In this document: positions 7,377-16,149 of the stretch, one piece after another
Layout: the number at the start of each line of letters is the position of its first letter
How positions within the stretch are numbered: the stretch's first letter is position 1
Source of the DNA: Haemophilus paracuniculus
Lineage (GTDB): Bacteria; Pseudomonadota; Gammaproteobacteria; Enterobacterales; Pasteurellaceae
DNA: 35,828 nucleotides
Direction of reading: 5' to 3'
NCBI RefSeq assembly: GCF_002015115.1
Contig: NZ_MUYA01000002.1
Span: 92,577 to 128,404 of the forward strand
Notes under the pieces: model-generated
The model's database searches: none
What the model was told of the DNA's origin: nothing
What the model saw: only the letters and a program-made list of their open reading frames with translations
Position numbers and translations under genes: made by a program

Positions 7377-8675
7377 TTAAGGCAACGGCACAACGCCGAT
7401 GAGAATCGCACTGAATAGAATGGCGAGGGATAATGCCCAAATCCAGAGGAATGAGTAGCGGATATGTTTACCCATTGAGAGGTTGGCAAGCCCGAGACCC
7501 ATCCAGAGTGCTGGCGAAAGTGGGGTAACGAAAGTGCCGACAATACTACCAATCAACATTGCGTAACCTGCTACGCGAGGTTCAACCCCCACTTGTGAGG
7601 TAATTTCTTGCACCACTGGGAATAAGCCGAAGTAGTAAGAGTCGGTGTTGAGTACCAATTCAAGGGGAATCCCGAAAATTCCAACAATAATGTGCAGATA
7701 AGGAATCAGGGCGTTTGGCAGTAGATTGACCAAATTGACCGCAATTGCATTCAACATTCCCGAGCCTTTTAAAATGCCTAAGAATGTGCCTGCGGCTAAA
7801 ATGATACTCGCCATCATAATTGCACCGCTTGAATGGGCTTGAATGCGTTCAAGCTGTTCCGCAGGGTTGCGATAATTCACCAACAATAGAATGGCGGTGG
7901 CGATCATAAACACATAACCCGGCGAGAGTAGCCCCGAAAAGAGGGTTGCCATTGTGGCGAAAAAGAGAGCCACGTTGAACCAGAAGTATTTGTTTGGCTC
8001 AGGCGATTGAGACGGGGCGAGGGGATCTTCGTTAGTCGTGGCATTATTAGGGGCAAGCTGCACCAAGCGTTTTTGCTCACGGAAGCCGAGGAAGATCGCA
8101 AGGGCGATGATGTAAACTAAGCCGATCACTTGTACGAGGAATAATGGGCGGTAGAGTTCTTCCACATTCATATTCAACACGGTCGCAACTCGACCAGTCG
8201 GCCCACCCCACGGCAACATATTGACTAACCCTGCACTGGCGGCTAACAGTAAAAAGAGCAAATAAGGGTTCATATTTAACCGTTTGTAAAGCGGTAGCAA
8301 GGCTGGCACAACGAGCAAGAAAGTGGTTGCCCCCGTGCCGTCTAAGTGAGCCACCACCGAAATTAACACCGTGCCTAAGCAGACTGCCACCACATTTCCG
8401 CCCGTCAGTTTGATTAAGCGGTCGATTAGCGGTTTAAATAGCCCCACATCGCTCATTATGCCGAAGAAGATAATCGCGAAAATAAACATTATCACGATTT
8501 GGGTAACGGATTTTGTGCCGTCAAGGTAGAAGGTTTTGAGCTGGGCGAAATCAAAGCCCGCCACTAACGCACCGATAAGGGGGATAAGCACCATTGCGAT
8601 AAAGGGCGACATTTTTTCGGTCAGCAATAAAATCACAATAGTGAGAATAATACATAATCCAATAATAGCTAACAT
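7377..8675 (-). CDS. CitMHS-family citrate transporter
   Basis: The 432-residue membrane protein resembles the CitMHS family, whose Bacillus members CitM and CitH take up citrate as a metal complex with protons. Similarity is visible from the N-terminus (LIPLIGALVAGFD, FGIMSDVGLF) through two family hallmarks: a re-entrant loop HLDGTGATTFLLVVPALLPL and NMLPWGGPTGR. A second half begins at about residue 230 and has matching loops (GTFLGILKGSGM, FVTPLSPALWMGL). Eleven to twelve membrane segments are likely. It lies directly downstream of citrate synthase in the same direction, supporting a tricarboxylate substrate. The exact substrate and metal are inferred. The ribosome site AAGGA is within reach of a mutually exclusive hairpin described separately. 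Confidence 0.87.
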   Translation of the reverse strand: MLAIIGLCIILTIVILLLTEKMSPFIAMVLIPLIGALVAGFDFAQLKTFYLDGTKSVTQIVIMFIFAIIFFGIMSDVGLFKPLIDRLIKLTGGNVVAVCLGTVLISVVAHLDGTGATTFLLVVPALLPLYKRLNMNPYLLFLLLAASAGLVNMLPWGGPTGRVATVLNMNVEELYRPLFLVQVIGLVYIIALAIFLGFREQKRLVQLAPNNATTNEDPLAPSQSPEPNKYFWFNVALFFATMATLFSGLLSPGYVFMIATAILLLVNYRNPAEQLERIQAHSSGAIMMASIILAAGTFLGILKGSGMLNAIAVNLVNLLPNALIPYLHIIVGIFGIPLELVLNTDSYYFGLFPVVQEITSQVGVEPRVAGYAMLIGSIVGTFVTPLSPALWMGLGLANLSMGKHIRYSFLWIWALSLAILFSAILIGVVPLP

Positions 8676-8697
8676 AGCTTATTCCTTTTTACGATAA

Positions 8698-8732
8698 AAA
8701 GGATTAAATCCAACAAGTGAATTTAATCCTTT
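8698..8732 (-). terminator. Terminator after gltA with an overlapping alternative hairpin
   Basis: On the minus strand AAAGGATTAAAT (8732-8721) pairs perfectly with ATTTAATCCTTT (8709-8698) and a short T-run follows. The CCTTTTTA that contains the end of this arm (8702-8695) can instead pair with TAAAAAGG (8691-8684), which includes the transporter ribosome site. The gltA stop codon is eight bases upstream of the hairpin. Confidence 0.75.
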
Positions 8733-8739
8733 ATTGTGG

Positions 8740-10023
8740 TTATGGTTGAATATGGCGTTCAGTATGCCCGATGTAGATTTGGCGAGGACGCACGATTTTG
8801 AGGCTTTCTTCGTACATCTCTTTCCAGTTGGCGATCCAGCCCACGGTACGGCTGAGGGCGAAGATCACGGTAAACATCGAGGTTGGAATGCCGATCGCTT
8901 GTAAGATAATGCCCGAGTAGAAATCCACATTCGGGTAGAGTTTGCGTTCGACAAAGTAAGGATCACTGAGGGCGATTTTTTCTAATTCCATTGCCACTTC
9001 TAATAGCGGTGTGTTTACCCCTAATTCTTGCAACACTTCGTGGCAGGTTTCACGCATTACTTTGGCACGCGGGTCGTAGTTTTTATAGACACGGTGTCCA
9101 AAGCCCATTAGGCGGAATGGATCGTTTTTGTCTTTGGCTCGGGCGATAAATTCTGGAATGCGATCCACTGTGCCAATTTCTTGCAACATCTTAATGCAGG
9201 CTTCGTTTGCCCCACCGTGAGCAGGCCCCCAGAGAGAAGCGATCCCCGCTGCGATACAGGCAAATGGATTTGGACCCGATGACGCCACACCACGCACCGC
9301 CGAGGTGGACGCATTTTGTTCGTGGTCGGCGTGTAGGGTAAAAATGCGATCCATTGCACGTTCTAAAACAGGGTTTACCACATAAAGCTCACACGGGGTG
9401 GCAAACATCATATAGAGGAAGTTGCCAGCGTAAGAGAGATGATTTTGCGGATACATAAACGGTCGCCCGATGCTGTATTTGTAGCACATTGCCGCCAGCG
9501 TTGGCATTTTTGCCAGTAGGCGGATCGCAATATGATCCCGATCTTCTTTTTCTTTTGAATCAAGAATATCGTTATAGAACGCCGCCAACGCACTGGTTGC
9601 AGCACACATCATCGCCATTGGGTGAGAGTCGCGGCGGAAGCCGTGGAACATTCGGGTAAATTGCTCGTTTACCATATAGTGTTGGCAGATCTGTTTTTTA
9701 AATTCTGCCAACTGTTCTTCGGTTGGCAATTCGCCCTCTAACAAGAGGTAGCAAACATCGAGGTAGCTTTTGTGATACGCCAATTCGTCAATCGGGTAGC
9801 CACGATGTAGCAAAATCCCCTCATCGCCGTCAATGTAGGTAATGCTTGATTCGCAGAGGGCGGTTGAGGTTAAACCTTGATCGTAGGTAAGTAAGCCCTC
9901 TTTTTGTAAATTTTCGACACTGATCGCATCATAGCCCAAATTACTTTGATAGACAGGCAAGTCGAAAACACGTCCATCGCTTAAACTCAGTTGAGCCGTT
10001 AGGGTTGGGTGTAGTTTTGGCAT
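8740..10023 (-). CDS. gltA: Citrate synthase (type II)
   Basis: GltA condenses oxaloacetate with acetyl-CoA to form citrate, the entry to the TCA cycle. At 427 residues it matches the hexameric, NADH-regulated enterobacterial type II enzyme. The catalytic triad is H269 (WGPAHGG), H310 (GFGHRVY) and D367 (VDFYSG), equivalent to His264, His305 and Asp362 of E. coli. The N-terminal domain of the type II form is present. An AAGGAG ribosome site is placed well. It follows acnB by 35 bases in the same direction and is probably in one transcript with it. A terminator separates it from the transporter gene. Confidence 0.97.
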   Translation of the reverse strand: MPKLHPTLTAQLSLSDGRVFDLPVYQSNLGYDAISVENLQKEGLLTYDQGLTSTALCESSITYIDGDEGILLHRGYPIDELAYHKSYLDVCYLLLEGELPTEEQLAEFKKQICQHYMVNEQFTRMFHGFRRDSHPMAMMCAATSALAAFYNDILDSKEKEDRDHIAIRLLAKMPTLAAMCYKYSIGRPFMYPQNHLSYAGNFLYMMFATPCELYVVNPVLERAMDRIFTLHADHEQNASTSAVRGVASSGPNPFACIAAGIASLWGPAHGGANEACIKMLQEIGTVDRIPEFIARAKDKNDPFRLMGFGHRVYKNYDPRAKVMRETCHEVLQELGVNTPLLEVAMELEKIALSDPYFVERKLYPNVDFYSGIILQAIGIPTSMFTVIFALSRTVGWIANWKEMYEESLKIVRPRQIYIGHTERHIQP

Positions 10024-10058
10024 AGTAAAATCTCCTTATGCTATGTTGGTGGCTTGAC

Positions 10059-12662
10059 TTACAGGGTGGTTTGGAAGATAACCCCATCACTTTTTTGGGT
10101 GTATTGCTGAATTTGGTCAAAATTCATATAGCGATAGGTGTCATCTTTATCTTCCGAGAGATTTTGCACATATTGCTGATATTCCGCAGGGCTTGGGATT
10201 CGTCCTAATAAAGCACATACCGCAGAAAGTTCCGCCGAAGCGAGATAGACATTCGCCCCTTTACCCATACGGTTCGGGAAGTTGCGGGTTGAGGTGGAAA
10301 CCACGGTCGCACTATCGGCAACACGGGCTTGGTTACCCATACAGAGCGAGCAACCTGGCACTTCAATTCTCGCCCCACTTTTGCCGTAAATGCTGTAATA
10401 GCCTTCTTCGCTAAGTAGTGCTGCGTCCATTCGGGTTGGCGGTGCGATCCAAAGACGAGTTGGGATCATTCCTTGGAATTGATTGAGCAATTTACCTGCG
10501 GCACGGAAATGTCCGATGTTGGTCATACAAGATCCGATAAAGACTTCATCGACTTTATCGCCTTGGACATCCGATAAGGTGCGAGCATCATCAGGATCGT
10601 TCGGCACACATAAAATCGGCTCTTTGATTTCATTGAGATCGATTTCAATCACTGCGGCATATTCCGCATTTTCATCGGCAGAGAGCAGTTGCGGATCGGC
10701 GATCCAATCTTGCATTGCCTTGATACGGCGTTCGAGGGTGCGGGCATCGCCATATCCCTCGGCGATCATCCATTTCAATAACACGATATTAGAATTGAGA
10801 TATTCAATGATCGGGGCTTTATCGAGCTTAATCGTACAAGCCGCCGCCGAACGTTCCGCCGAAGCATCAGACAGCTCAAAGGCTTGTTCCACTTTGAGGT
10901 GTTCTAGCCCCTCAATTTCTAAAATTTTGCCTGAAAAGATATTTTTCTTGCCCGCTTTTTCCACCGTGAGCAAGCCTTGCTTGATCGCATAGTAAGGAAT
11001 GGCGTGGACTAAATCTCGCAGGGTAATACCCGCTTGCATTTCGCCTTTAAAGCGAACCAGCACCGATTCAGGCATATCCAACGGCATTACCCCAGTTGCC
11101 GCCGCAAAGGCAACCAAGCCCGAACCCGCAGGGAAGGAAATCCCAATCGGGAAACGAGTGTGGGAATCGCCGCCCGTGCCGACCGTGTCTGGCAACAGCA
11201 TACGGTTGAGCCACGAGTGGATTACGCCGTCCCCTGGGCGAAGTGAGATACCGCCACGGTTCATAATGAAATCAGGTAGGGTGTGGTGGGTTACCACATC
11301 AACAGGTTTTGGATAGGCAGCGGTGTGGCAGAACGATTGCATTACCAAATCCGCTGAGAAGCCAAGACAGGCGAGATCTTTCAGTTCATCTCGGGTCATC
11401 GGGCCGGTGGTATCTTGTGATCCTACGCTCGTCATTCGTGGTTCGCAGTATTGTCCTGGGCGGATACCGTCCACACCGCAGGCACGCCCCACCATTTTTT
11501 GAGCGAGGGTAAAGCCTTTGTCGTTGTTTGAGGCAGATTGTGGCTTCACAAACACATCGCTTTCTGGCAAGCCTAATTCCACCCGAGCTTTGTGGGTTAA
11601 GCCTCGCCCGATAATCAGCGGAATCCGTCCACCTGCTCGCACTTCATCAAGTAGCACATCGGTTTTGAGGGAAAAATTCGCCAGAATCTCACCGCTTGTA
11701 TGGTCGCAAATTTTGCCCTCGTAAGGGTAGAGGTCGATCACATCGCCCATATTGAGCTTGCTCACGTCCACCTCAATCGGCAGAGAGCCTGCATCTTCCA
11801 TTGTGTTGAAGAAGATCGGGGCGATTTTGCCACCGAGTACCACACCGCCAGCCCGTTTATTTGGAATGAACGGAATATCGTCCCCCATTAACCACAGCAC
11901 CGAGTTGGTCGCCGATTTGCGTGATGAGCCTGTTCCCACCACATCGCCCACATAAACGAGGGGGAAGCCTTTTTCTTTCAAGGCTTCGATTTGGCGGATC
12001 GGACCGATGACCCCTGCTTGATCGGGTTCAATGCCCTCACGTTCATTTTTCAACATTGCGAGGGCGTGCAGTGGAATATCAGGGCGAGACCACGCATCTT
12101 GGGCGGGCGAAAGGTCGTCCGTGTTGGTTTCCCCTGACACTTTGAATACAGTCAGCGTGATTTTTTCCGCCAATTTCGGGCGAGACAAAAACCATTCCGC
12201 ATCCGCCCACGATTGCAACACCTGTTGAGCATATTGATTGCCTGCTTTGGCTTTTTGAGCGACATCATAGAAATTGTCGAACATCAGCAGGGTAAATGAG
12301 AGAGCCTTAACGGCAAGGGGGGCAAGGTCGGGATTATCCAACGCTTTGATCAGCGGTTCGATATTGTAGCCCCCTTGCATTGTGCCAAGCAGTTCCACCG
12401 CCCGTTGCGGCGAAATCAGCGGCGATTGCGTTTCGCCAAAGGCAAGAGCCGACAGAAACGAGGCTTTTACATAGGCGGCTTCGTCCACCCCTGCTGGAAT
12501 CCGTTGTTCAAACAATTCCAACAAAAAGTCTTCCTCGCCCGCGACAGGCTGTTTGAGTAATTCGACTAATTGCGCGGTTTGCTCAGCATTGAGTGGTAAC
12601 GGTACAACGCCTTGCTCGGCACGTTGTGCAACGTGGGTGCGGTAATCGTTCAGAAAAGACAT
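10059..12662 (-). CDS. acnB: Aconitate hydratase B
   Basis: AcnB interconverts citrate and isocitrate through cis-aconitate. The 867-residue protein has the AcnB order: N-terminal HEAT-like domain, then the swivel domain before the cluster domains. Cluster ligands are C712 (GSCMTN), C771 and C774 (GCSLCMGNQ). The substrate-loop block [11 protein letters not shown] and the C-terminal [12 protein letters not shown] are intact. The ribosome site GGAGATG is good. A perfect uptake-signal core sits inside the gene at 11691-11699 and encodes T-S-G. The gene lies between icd (199 bases upstream) and gltA, so the three oxidative-branch enzymes form one block. Confidence 0.97.
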   Translation of the reverse strand: MSFLNDYRTHVAQRAEQGVVPLPLNAEQTAQLVELLKQPVAGEEDFLLELFEQRIPAGVDEAAYVKASFLSALAFGETQSPLISPQRAVELLGTMQGGYNIEPLIKALDNPDLAPLAVKALSFTLLMFDNFYDVAQKAKAGNQYAQQVLQSWADAEWFLSRPKLAEKITLTVFKVSGETNTDDLSPAQDAWSRPDIPLHALAMLKNEREGIEPDQAGVIGPIRQIEALKEKGFPLVYVGDVVGTGSSRKSATNSVLWLMGDDIPFIPNKRAGGVVLGGKIAPIFFNTMEDAGSLPIEVDVSKLNMGDVIDLYPYEGKICDHTSGEILANFSLKTDVLLDEVRAGGRIPLIIGRGLTHKARVELGLPESDVFVKPQSASNNDKGFTLAQKMVGRACGVDGIRPGQYCEPRMTSVGSQDTTGPMTRDELKDLACLGFSADLVMQSFCHTAAYPKPVDVVTHHTLPDFIMNRGGISLRPGDGVIHSWLNRMLLPDTVGTGGDSHTRFPIGISFPAGSGLVAFAAATGVMPLDMPESVLVRFKGEMQAGITLRDLVHAIPYYAIKQGLLTVEKAGKKNIFSGKILEIEGLEHLKVEQAFELSDASAERSAAACTIKLDKAPIIEYLNSNIVLLKWMIAEGYGDARTLERRIKAMQDWIADPQLLSADENAEYAAVIEIDLNEIKEPILCVPNDPDDARTLSDVQGDKVDEVFIGSCMTNIGHFRAAGKLLNQFQGMIPTRLWIAPPTRMDAALLSEEGYYSIYGKSGARIEVPGCSLCMGNQARVADSATVVSTSTRNFPNRMGKGANVYLASAELSAVCALLGRIPSPAEYQQYVQNLSEDKDDTYRYMNFDQIQQYTQKSDGVIFQTTL

Positions 12663-12679
12663 AATTCATCTCCAACTTG

Positions 12680-12745
12680 CTTGTGGACGCCTGCGTGGCG
12701 TCTCTACGGTGTTTTTTCATCGTAGGGACACGATGCTCGTGTCCC
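12680..12745. repeat. 66-base REP pair, copy 1
   Basis: Two head-to-head REP-like units: a reversed one with stem GACGCC/GGCGTC (12686-12691 with 12697-12702) ending in CTAC, and a forward one beginning GTAG with stem GGGACACGA/TCGTGTCCC (12722-12745). The GTAG head plus palindrome is the layout known for REPs linked to RAYT transposases. A near-identical copy lies at 12793-12858. Confidence 0.8.
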
Positions 12746-12751
12746 TATTTT

Positions 12752-12797
12752 TCAAGCGGTAAGATTTTTGGAAATTTTACAAAATCCCACCGCTTGT
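12752..12797. terminator. Uptake-signal pair hairpin between acnB and icd
   Basis: CAAGCGGT (12753-12760) pairs with ACCGCTTG (12789-12796), and GATTTT (12763-12768) with AAAATC (12781-12786). The right-hand core is a perfect uptake signal. It lies in the icd-acnB spacer, flanked by the two REP pairs, and could end or thin transcription from icd. No clear T-run follows. Confidence 0.55.
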
Positions 12798-12858
12798 GGA
12801 CGCCAGCGTGGCGTCCCTACGGTGGTTTTTTATCGTAGGGACACGATGCTCGTGTCCC
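12793..12858. repeat. 66-base REP pair, copy 2
   Basis: This direct repeat of 12680-12745 has only a few substitutions, mostly in loops or in the central T-run. It ends four bases before the icd stop codon, so in the icd transcript it forms the immediate 3' hairpin. Its left end overlaps the uptake-signal core at 12789-12797. Confidence 0.8.
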
Positions 12859-12861
12859 GTT

Positions 12862-14112
12862 TTACATATTCGCCACAATATCCTCGGCAAATTCCGAGGT
12901 GGAACGCAAGGTCGCCCCTGCTAAGGTTTCAGCAAAATCAAAAGTAACGGTTTTGTTAGCGATAGTTTTCGAGAGGGCATTCACGACCAAATCCGCCGCT
13001 TCCACCCAACCTAAATGGCGTAACATCATCTCGCCACTCAAAATAATCGAACCTGGGTTTGCCTTATTTTGCCCTGCGATTTTCGGGGCTGTGCCGTGGG
13101 TGGCTTCAAAAATCGCCGCTTCCGCCCCGATATTTGCCCCTGGCGAAATCCCAATTCCCCCCACTTGGGCGGCGAGGGCATCGGAAATATAGTCGCCGTT
13201 GAGGTTGAGGGTGGCGATCACATCGTAATCGGTCGGGTGCAGTAGGATTTCTTGCAAGAATGCATCGGCAATCGAATCTTTAATGATGATCTCACGCCCT
13301 GTTTTCGGGTTTTTCAGCTTGTGCCAAGGTCCGCCGTCAATCGGCTCTGCCCCAAATTCTTGGGCAACTTGATAACCCCACTCTTTGAACGCCCCCTCGG
13401 TAAATTTCATAATGTTGCCTTTATGCACGAGCGTGAGCGATTGGCGATCATTGTCGAACACATATTGCAACGCCGCACGCACAAGGCGTTGTGTGCCTTG
13501 TTTTGAAACAGGTTTGATCCCCACGCCACATTCTTGTGGGAAGCGGATTTTTTTCACACCCATTTCATTTTGCAGGAATGCAATCACTTTATCCGCCTCA
13601 GGCGTACCCGCCGCCCATTCCACCCCTGCGTAAATATCTTCCGAATTTTCACGGAAGATCACCATATTCACCAGTTCTGGGTGTTTCACAGGGCTTGGCG
13701 TGCCTTCGTAGTAACGAATTGGACGCAAGCAGTTGTAAAGATCTAAACCTTGACGCATTGCCACATTGAGCGAGCGAATCCCACCGCCGACAGGGGTCAT
13801 CAACGGGCCTTTAATCGCAATATGATATTTTTTGATCAGATCTAAGGTTTCATCGGGCAGCCAAGTGTCATTGCCGTAAAGTTTGTTGGCTTTTTCGCCC
13901 GCATAGATTTCCAGCCACTCGATTTTACGCTGACCACCATAGGCTTTCACCACCGCCCCGTCAATCACGGTTCGCATCGCAGGGGTAACGTCCACCCCGA
14001 TGCCATCGCCCTCAATAAAAGGAATGATCGGCTGATTCGGCACATTTAACGAGCCGTCTGTATTTAACGTAATTGCAGCACCAGAGGTCGGTTGTTGAAC
14101 ATAAATTGACAT
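12862..14112 (-). CDS. icd: Isocitrate dehydrogenase, possibly NAD-preferring
   Basis: Icd oxidatively decarboxylates isocitrate to 2-oxoglutarate. The ATG at 14112 follows AAGGAG and gives 416 residues, equal to E. coli Icd. A longer frame to 14217 adds an implausible Cys-rich extension and is rejected. The substrate site [13 protein letters not shown] and the catalytic [12 protein letters not shown] are present. Of the five residues that read the NADP phosphate in E. coli (K344, Y345, V351, Y391, R395), only K344 is kept. The others are I345, A351, F391 and E395. I345 and A351 are the residues found in engineered and natural NAD-specific forms, and E395 would repel the phosphate. Cofactor use is therefore inferred to be shifted towards NAD. 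The gene is first in the icd-acnB-gltA block. Confidence 0.96.
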   Translation of the reverse strand: MSIYVQQPTSGAAITLNTDGSLNVPNQPIIPFIEGDGIGVDVTPAMRTVIDGAVVKAYGGQRKIEWLEIYAGEKANKLYGNDTWLPDETLDLIKKYHIAIKGPLMTPVGGGIRSLNVAMRQGLDLYNCLRPIRYYEGTPSPVKHPELVNMVIFRENSEDIYAGVEWAAGTPEADKVIAFLQNEMGVKKIRFPQECGVGIKPVSKQGTQRLVRAALQYVFDNDRQSLTLVHKGNIMKFTEGAFKEWGYQVAQEFGAEPIDGGPWHKLKNPKTGREIIIKDSIADAFLQEILLHPTDYDVIATLNLNGDYISDALAAQVGGIGISPGANIGAEAAIFEATHGTAPKIAGQNKANPGSIILSGEMMLRHLGWVEAADLVVNALSKTIANKTVTFDFAETLAGATLRSTSEFAEDIVANM

Positions 14113-14188
14113 AAAAATCTCCTTATATTGTGCAAGGTTTAGACATTGTGTTTGAAGTATATGCATATCAAGAAAATTTTTCACAAAT

Positions 14189-14217
14189 TTTTTACAAAAA
14201 TGTGAAGTATGTAACAA
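14189..14217 (-). promoter_or_regulatory. Possible icd promoter
   Basis: On the minus strand TTGTTA (14217-14212), a 17-base spacer and TAAAAA (14194-14189) precede icd. The spacing is ideal and the boxes are moderate. The AT-rich sequence up to the icd ATG is free of genes. The uptake-signal-like GCAAGCGGT at 14242-14250 lies just upstream. Confidence 0.35.
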
Positions 14218-14334
14218 AATTTTTTGTAAAGAGCGATTTGCAAGCGGTTAGATAAAGAATTTTTTCGGCAAAGTTCCATTTCCCAAAATTTTCGCTAAAC
14301 TACCCCCTTGTTTTTCTATTTTTTGAGGTTTGAA

Positions 14335-15804
14335 ATGGCTAAAAATAATCCAGCTGCGAGAAATGATCGCAATGCTCGCCCGCAAGATAAACAAGTTGAG
14401 CAAGTGAATGTCGCCCCCCATTCGATTGAGGCGGAACAGGCGGTGCTGGGTGGCGTGATTAAAAATAGCAGCCATTGGGATAGCGTTGCCGAGCGGGTGC
14501 AGGCGAGCGATTTTTACACCTACGCCCACCGCTTAATTTATGAGCAAATGGCGGAACTGTCTCGCAATAATCAGCCGATTGATTTGTTGATCCTCGATCA
14601 AACCCTCAAAAATAAAGGCATTTTGGACGATGTGGGCGGTTTTGCTTATTTGGCGGAATTGGCGAACACGCCAAGCACGGCAAACATTCTCACTTATGCG
14701 GATATTATCAGCGAGCGAGCCATTCGCCGCGAGCTAATCGCCGCTAGCCACCAAATTGCGGAAATGAGCTACAACCCAAAGGGAATGGGGATAAAAGAGA
14801 CCCTCGATGAAGCAGAACGGGTGGTGTTTCATATCGCCGAAAAACGGACGGAAACGGACGAAGGCCCGAAAGGGATCACCGAAATTATGATGTCCACCCT
14901 CGCCAAAATTGAGATGATGTCGAAGAACCCGAACAAAGACGGCTTAACGGGGGCGGATACGGGCTTTTACGATCTCAACAAAAAAACCGCAGGGTTACAG
15001 CCGTCTGATTTAATTATTGTGGCGGCACGTCCGTCAATGGGGAAAACGACTTTTGCGATGAATTTGTGCGAAAACGTGGCAAATTCCGACTATTACGATA
15101 AAGACGACCTCGATGAAAACGGCAATCCAAAGAAAAAGCCCGCTAAAACCGTGCTGATTTTCAGCTTAGAGATGCCGAACGAGCAGATTATGATGCGTAT
15201 GCTTGCCTCACTTTCGGGGGTGGATCAAACCAAAATCCGCACGGGGCAGATCCACGATGAAGAAGAGTGGGCGAGAATTTCCAGCACAATGGCACAATTA
15301 CAGATGCGAGATAACATCTACATTGACGACAGTTCAGGCTTAACCCCCACGGAATTACGCTCACGAGCGAGACGGATTTACAAAGAAAAGGGCGGTTTAA
15401 GTTTAATTATGGTGGACTATTTGCAGTTAATGCGTGCGCCTGCTTTTTCCGATAACCGTACCCTTGAAATTGCGGAAATTTCTCGCTCGCTCAAAGCCCT
15501 CGCCAAAGAGTTGAATGTGCCTGTGGTGGCACTTTCTCAGCTTAACCGTAGTTTGGAACAACGTGCGGACAAACGCCCCGTAAACTCGGATTTGCGTGAG
15601 TCTGGCTCTATCGAGCAAGATGCGGATTTGATTATGTTTATCTACCGTGATGAAGTTTATCACGACAATTCCGAACGCAAAGGGGTGGCGGAAATTATTA
15701 TCGGTAAACAGCGTAATGGTCCAATCGGCAAGGTCTTTTTAGGTTTCCAAGGGCAATTTTCTCGCTTTACCAACCTTGAACATAACTATCAAGAGGAAGA
15801 TTAA
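14335..15804 (+). CDS. dnaB: Replicative DNA helicase DnaB
   Basis: DnaB is the hexameric 5'-3' helicase of the replication fork. The start at 14335 ([11 protein letters not shown]) follows GAGG and gives 489 residues; nine codons upstream are rejected. The N-terminal domain ([13 protein letters not shown]) is followed by the RecA-like domain with Walker [13 protein letters not shown] (K237), [10 protein letters not shown] as Walker B, and the [25 protein letters not shown] region. Compared with E. coli, about 17 extra residues, acidic then lysine-rich, are inserted between the Walker A helix and the VLIFSLEMP strand. No intein or frameshift is seen. ycgL starts one base after its stop. Confidence 0.97.
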   Translation: MAKNNPAARNDRNARPQDKQVEQVNVAPHSIEAEQAVLGGVIKNSSHWDSVAERVQASDFYTYAHRLIYEQMAELSRNNQPIDLLILDQTLKNKGILDDVGGFAYLAELANTPSTANILTYADIISERAIRRELIAASHQIAEMSYNPKGMGIKETLDEAERVVFHIAEKRTETDEGPKGITEIMMSTLAKIEMMSKNPNKDGLTGADTGFYDLNKKTAGLQPSDLIIVAARPSMGKTTFAMNLCENVANSDYYDKDDLDENGNPKKKPAKTVLIFSLEMPNEQIMMRMLASLSGVDQTKIRTGQIHDEEEWARISSTMAQLQMRDNIYIDDSSGLTPTELRSRARRIYKEKGGLSLIMVDYLQLMRAPAFSDNRTLEIAEISRSLKALAKELNVPVVALSQLNRSLEQRADKRPVNSDLRESGSIEQDADLIMFIYRDEVYHDNSERKGVAEIIIGKQRNGPIGKVFLGFQGQFSRFTNLEHNYQEED

Positions 15805-15805
15805 A

Positions 15806-16087
15806 ATGCTTTGTGCCATTTACAAAAGCCTACGCAAAGAGGGAATGTACCTCTATGTGGCGAAACGGGATCAATTTGACCCCGTGCCAGCAGATTTACG
15901 CCAAATGTTCGGCAAACCGCAATTTGTGATGATGTTCAATTTGGCGGGGGAAAAGCAGATCAAGCGGGTGGATAATCGCGAAATTATGCAAGCCATTGAA
16001 AATCAAGGTTTTTATCTGCAAATGCCACCACCGCCCGAAAATTTGCTTGAAGCCTTTTTGCAAGCCCAAAAGCAAGCGAACGGCTAA
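15806..16087 (+). CDS. ycgL: YcgL-family protein
   Basis: This 93-residue cytoplasmic protein belongs to the YcgL family (UPF0745), small alpha/beta proteins of unknown biochemical role in gammaproteobacteria. Family marks are [14 protein letters not shown] near the start, a central QFVMMFNL strand and the [14 protein letters not shown] block near the C-terminus. The start at 15806 is set by an AAGAGGAAG ribosome site inside the end of dnaB. A frame reaching back into dnaB is not needed. One base separates it from dnaB, so it is likely co-transcribed. That linkage may be local and says little about function. Confidence 0.9.
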   Translation: MLCAIYKSLRKEGMYLYVAKRDQFDPVPADLRQMFGKPQFVMMFNLAGEKQIKRVDNREIMQAIENQGFYLQMPPPPENLLEAFLQAQKQANG

Positions 16088-16149
16088 CGGAATTATTTGA
16101 TAATCCTAATGTCTGAAATTCGCTTTAATTAAATAGAGAGAAGAATTTT

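Noticed and set aside
14113..14217. N-terminal extension of icd by 35 residues
   Set aside because: The extension overlaps the likely promoter region. The ATG at 14112 has AAGGAG and gives the standard 416-residue enzyme.
14979..14987. A7 run in dnaB as a phase-variation site
   Set aside because: Short A runs are expected at this base composition, and dnaB is essential. Nothing points to switching.
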